A stretch of DNA of 64,000 nt from JADJYF01 sp965278995. GTDB taxonomy: Bacteria; Pseudomonadota; Gammaproteobacteria; Ga0077536. The stretch covers positions 3,286,001 to 3,350,000 of the forward strand of contig OZ257136.1 in the NCBI GenBank assembly GCA_965278995.1, written 5' to 3'. The translations under genes and the position numbers were made by a program. The notes under the pieces were generated by a model, which was not told the origin of the DNA, did no database searches, and saw only the letters and a program-made list of their open reading frames with translations. The stretch's first letter is position 1; each line of letters opens with the position of its first letter. Positions 60,724-64,000 of this stretch are shown piece by piece.

Positions 60724-62033
60724 TGGCCGACGGTAACGTTGTTCGTCGGCCGCGCATTTTGTTCGTAGGTTTCCCGGAATCCTCACACACGACATCCTGG
60801 ATCGAACTGCTTCGAGACACCGAGTTCGACGCCCGACTATTCGCCCTGCCCTCAGGACCAGTGGCGAGCGATTTTCCATTCGTCGCGCACACCACCTGGC
60901 CCGGACAGCAGCCAGGCGCTGCGCATGACCGAATTCCGGCGTTGCGCGCAAGTTCCGAGCTAGCAACCCTGTGCCGCCAGGGCTTACTGCAACTTCTCAA
61001 TCGCCGGCAGGGCCCGCTACGCTGGCTGGCCGCTCTCGGCCTGCGCCGATTCGTTGCTGGCAATGGCGTCGATGTTTATGAACAGGCCCTTGCCGAACTG
61101 ATCCTGCAATGGCAGCCCGACATCGTGCATACGCTGGGTTTCGACAACGCGTCGTACCTCTACGCGAGGACACGTGAGCATTTTCGCGACAGTCGGCGGC
61201 CACGCTGGGTCGCTCAGGCACGCGGCGGTCCGGACCTCGATTTGTATCCGCATCTGCCCTCGCGACGGCGCGAGATCGAACAAGTATTACGCGAATGCGA
61301 TCATTTCATCTGCGACAGTGCGCAGAATTATGCGTTCGCGCTCGCCAACGGTCTTGCGGAGCGCAAGCTCAACCCAGGTGTCGGTGTCGTGTCGGGCCCC
61401 GGCGGGCTGGATGTTGACGCCCTCCGTTCGCGCTGGTCCCTGCCGCCGTCACGCCGTGAGCGTGTCATCGTCTGGCCAAAGGCTTACGAGGTCATGTCAT
61501 CTAAGGCACTGCCTGTGTTCGAGGCCTTGAATCTCGCCTGGAATGACATCAAGCCATGTCGAATCGAATGTCTCTGGCTGGTGCAGGACGAGGTACGCAT
61601 CTGGTTCGACAAAATGCTGGCCCCTGCGGTCAAGGCAGCTTGCCGGATTTCGGAACGCGTGCCGCAGCCGGTCGTGCTCGAACATCTGCTTGGGGCACGT
61701 GTGATGATGGCGCCCTCGCTCACTGACGGCGTCCCCAACGCGATGATGGAGGCCATGGCCTGCGGCGCTTTTCCGCTGGTTTCGCCGCTCCCGACCATCA
61801 CGCCGGTCGTCGCGGAACCGGTCAATGTGCTGTTTGCGCGCAATCTGTATCCGCAGGAAATCGCCGCCGCGCTGGTGCGCGCCATGAATGACGATGCGCT
61901 CGTCGACGCGGCGGCCGAACGCAACGTTGCGCATGTGCGTGCCTTCGCCGATCGCGGCGATGCGCAGCGACGGGTACTCGGCTTTTATCGCACGCTTGCG
62001 GCAGGCGTGAACAAGCACTCCGATCGGGCCTGA
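60720..62033 (+). CDS. GT4-like glycosyltransferase
   Basis: 437 residues of GT-B shape. ILFVGFPESSHTTSWIELL is the N-terminal block; the middle YDLYPHLPSRRREIEQVLRECDHFICDS is the ISP-type linker seen in GT4; VMMAPSLTDGVPNAMMEAMACGAFPLVS is the donor-binding EX7E region. Adds one of the polymer sugars. The last complete gene of the window. Confidence 0.83.
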   Translation: MMADGNVVRRPRILFVGFPESSHTTSWIELLRDTEFDARLFALPSGPVASDFPFVAHTTWPGQQPGAAHDRIPALRASSELATLCRQGLLQLLNRRQGPLRWLAALGLRRFVAGNGVDVYEQALAELILQWQPDIVHTLGFDNASYLYARTREHFRDSRRPRWVAQARGGPDLDLYPHLPSRRREIEQVLRECDHFICDSAQNYAFALANGLAERKLNPGVGVVSGPGGLDVDALRSRWSLPPSRRERVIVWPKAYEVMSSKALPVFEALNLAWNDIKPCRIECLWLVQDEVRIWFDKMLAPAVKAACRISERVPQPVVLEHLLGARVMMAPSLTDGVPNAMMEAMACGAFPLVSPLPTITPVVAEPVNVLFARNLYPQEIAAALVRAMNDDALVDAAAERNVAHVRAFADRGDAQRRVLGFYRTLAAGVNKHSDRA

Positions 62034-62045
62034 GAACAGGCCGAC

Positions 62046-64000
62046 ATGCCTTTCGCTTCCATTCTCATTCCAACCTACAACCAGGCCGAGTTCCTGTGTG
62101 CAGCGCTCGACAGCGTGCTGGTGCAGACCGACCAGGATTGGGAGGCGGTCGTAGTCGACGACGGCTCCACCGACACGACCGCTGCGGTGCTCGCGGACTA
62201 CGCGGCACGCGACCCGCGAATCCGTCCGTACCACCAGACCAACGGTGGTGTGGGTGCGGCGCTCAACCGGGCGTTCGCGGAGGCGCGCGGTGAGTGGATC
62301 CACTGGCTGAGTTCGGACGATCTGTTCGAGCCTGGCAAACTCGCGCTCAACCGACGCTATATCGACGCGGCGCAAGATGTTGATTTCTTCTTCTCGCGCT
62401 TTCGTCTGCTGCGCCACGCCAGCGGCGTGATCGAGGATGTCGATTTGTGGGGGCCGCTACCACCCGCAGGTTTTGAGGTGCTCGGCCTGATGTACCGCAA
62501 TTTCGTCAGCGGGATCTCGATCTGCGTGCGCCGGCAACGCTGGCTGGCGGTCGGCGCGTTCGACGCCGCGTTGCGTTACGGGCAGGATTACGACATGTGG
62601 CTGCGTCTGCTGCTCGTCCTGCGGGCGGCTTTCATTCCAGAGCGCACCGTCATCAGTCGCCATCATGCGGCGCAGGGTTCGGAACAATTTGCCGCCGCCT
62701 GCTACTACGACAGTGCCCGGGCCGCGCTCCGCGTGCTCGCGACCCACACCTTCGACACGCTGTGCCCGCAGGTCGATTTGCGCGACGGCGCTGCGGCGGA
62801 ACGCGCCTATCAACTCGCCATGGCTGCCGCCAGCGATCCGAGTTCGTTCGTTTATCGACTCGGCATCCATCCTCTGTTGGCCGGCAGACTGCAGGCCTGG
62901 CTGTGGAATGACCTGTCGGATCCAGTCCGTCAGGGGTTGCGTCGGCGCTTCGCCCGCAGCGCGGGAGAGCTGGCAGTCCGCCATCGCAGCACGGAATTCG
63001 GACGAATGTGGGCGGCGCTCCACTATGGTGTCGCCGCCGATTTGCCGCTCAACGTCCGCGAACTGGATTTGGTTGCGCTGGCGCGGCGCAGTCACGCGCG
63101 CCTCACTGCTGCGCGGCATGTCGAAGCCGGCGATCTGGCGCGTTATCTGCTCAGCATGGGCTTGGACGTAACAGACGTGGTCGACCGCTATCCGCTCGCA
63201 TCCGTATTGATCCTCGACCCTGCGCGGTCCCCGATCAGCGAATCGCTCGCGCTTAGCCTCTCAGTGGCCGGTCACGCGGTGGTCCGTATCGGTAATCAAT
63301 TGACCGTCGATGAAGGTGGGCTGCAGGCGACGTCCGGCGCAGCTGCGTTCGATGACGACCGCGCGTTGGCGCGTCTCGGGCAGTTTGACGTAGTTGTCGA
63401 CCGCAGCGAGCGCGCGCTGTACCGGGCGTGCGTCTGTGACCAGTACATCACGGCGGCGGATGTCCTGCGACGACCGGATGAAGACGAGACCAGTGCCTTG
63501 CTGCGTAGCGTGCGGGCGCGCCTGCCCGGGCACGACACCCCATCCGACGAGCGACAGCGCGTCGTGCTGTTCGCCTACACCGATAGCGGCGGCGGCGCGG
63601 AGAAAGTTCTGGCCCAGCTTGCGCGTAAGCTCGATCGCAGCCGCTACGCGGTCGAAGTGGTGACCTTGTTCCGCAGTGGGCTTCGCCATGAACTGCCAGC
63701 CGGCGTACCCGTTTACTGTCTGAGCGAGGATGTCGTCCAGATCGTCGCCCCGCTAACCGAGTCGGCGGCCGGTGCAGCCGACATCGGCGCGACTGTTGCG
63801 GAGCCGTATCGGTCGCTCCATGCGCCGGACTGGGAATTGGTCGAGGCAGTGGCCTCGCGCATCCCGCGACAATTGCGCACCCTCGTGCGCAAACTGGGTT
63901 TGAATCGCCACGCAGTACGGGCGCTGCGCCTGATTGGCGCGTGGCGTGGCAAGGGCAGTTATCCGGCGGCACGGCTGTGGCATGCGCGTCGGCGGCAAAA
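62046..64000 (+). CDS. bifunctional GT2-GT4 glycosyltransferase fusion, partial
   Basis: Open from ATG 62046 to the edge, 651 codons without stop. Residues 1-230 are a GT2 (GT-A) domain: SILIPTYNQAEFLCAALDSV, VVVDDGSTD and WLSSDDLF (DxD-type) then GQDYDMWLRLLLV. From about residue 500, VLFAYTDSGGGAEKVLAQLARKL opens a GT4 (GT-B) domain that continues beyond the window. The middle 270 residues match no family I know. Two linked transferases in one chain suggest addition of a disaccharide or alternating units. The true end and the donor site are unseen. Confidence 0.78.
   Translation, partial: MPFASILIPTYNQAEFLCAALDSVLVQTDQDWEAVVVDDGSTDTTAAVLADYAARDPRIRPYHQTNGGVGAALNRAFAEARGEWIHWLSSDDLFEPGKLALNRRYIDAAQDVDFFFSRFRLLRHASGVIEDVDLWGPLPPAGFEVLGLMYRNFVSGISICVRRQRWLAVGAFDAALRYGQDYDMWLRLLLVLRAAFIPERTVISRHHAAQGSEQFAAACYYDSARAALRVLATHTFDTLCPQVDLRDGAAAERAYQLAMAAASDPSSFVYRLGIHPLLAGRLQAWLWNDLSDPVRQGLRRRFARSAGELAVRHRSTEFGRMWAALHYGVAADLPLNVRELDLVALARRSHARLTAARHVEAGDLARYLLSMGLDVTDVVDRYPLASVLILDPARSPISESLALSLSVAGHAVVRIGNQLTVDEGGLQATSGAAAFDDDRALARLGQFDVVVDRSERALYRACVCDQYITAADVLRRPDEDETSALLRSVRARLPGHDTPSDERQRVVLFAYTDSGGGAEKVLAQLARKLDRSRYAVEVVTLFRSGLRHELPAGVPVYCLSEDVVQIVAPLTESAAGAADIGATVAEPYRSLHAPDWELVEAVASRIPRQLRTLVRKLGLNRHAVRALRLIGAWRGKGSYPAARLWHARRRQ

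Noticed and set aside
1..64000. tRNA, rRNA, CRISPR or prophage
   Set aside because: Looked for cloverleaf-like stems, regular spacer repeats and phage or integrase genes; none found by eye. A tRNA scan would be decisive.

Overview
The window is a 64 kb piece of a GC-rich proteobacterial chromosome. Genes are packed tightly, with many 4-base ATGA/GTGA stop-start overlaps. Beta-ketoadipate genes, a 4-hydroxyphenylacetate meta-cleavage cluster, a VPLPA-type PEP-CTERM protein and an EPS-associated MarR-type regulator together suggest a free-living aerobic gamma- or betaproteobacterium with varied carbon metabolism. I cannot name the genus. I see no rRNA, tRNA, prophage, insertion sequence or CRISPR array.

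Region 1 (1-14.5 kb) is mixed metabolism. A GntR regulator diverges from a hydrolase cut by the window edge and precedes a compact set: a citryl-CoA-lyase-like protein, a fused double acyl-CoA dehydrogenase and an acetolactate-synthase-type ThDP enzyme. A LysR regulator, a predicted RNase H-fold protein and a ChaC-type cyclotransferase follow. Next is a glycerol/glycerophosphodiester operon (GDPD, glpK, glpD), then a periplasmic metallo-beta-lactamase-fold hydrolase and an HD-domain protein.

Region 2 (14.5-30.1 kb) is aromatic catabolism. On the minus strand lies one operon, pcaI-pcaJ-pcaH-pcaG-pobA-pcaB-pcaC, followed by a CYP199-like P450. It should carry 4-hydroxybenzoate, and probably 4-methoxybenzoate, to protocatechuate and through ortho cleavage; pcaD and pcaF are not here. 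A divergent permease gene separates it from a 4-hydroxyphenylacetate cluster of unusual composition: hpaB, hpaR, a single-domain FAH-family hpaG, a DapA-fold aldolase in place of HpaI, hpaF, hpaE and a two-subunit LigAB-type ring-cleavage dioxygenase. HpaC and HpaH are not seen. A palindromic operator and a tandem 16-bp repeat lie in its divergent promoter.

Region 3 (30.1-33 kb) is a junction. It holds a 136-bp structure with perfect 20-bp terminal inverted repeats, an EVE-domain gene, the VPLPA-CTERM gene and a luciferase-like oxidoreductase gene.

Region 4 (33-64 kb, running off the end) is a surface polysaccharide locus. It contains rfbCDAB for dTDP-L-rhamnose, two AT-richer methyltransferase genes and an EPS-type regulator with inverted-repeat sites upstream. 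It also has wbpB/D/E-type genes for a diacetamido-uronic acid, a qnl/fnl-like trio for an acetamido-dideoxyhexose, and a second aminotransferase/epimerase pair. A Wzm/Wzt ABC exporter whose ATPase has a C-terminal glycan-binding-type domain follows, then a block of methyltransferases, an AsnB-like amidotransferase, a coiled-coil-like protein and glycosyltransferases. The last is a GT2-GT4 fusion still open at the right edge. The parts fit an exported polymer of rhamnose and modified amino sugars or uronamides, possibly ended by a methyl cap that Wzt recognises.
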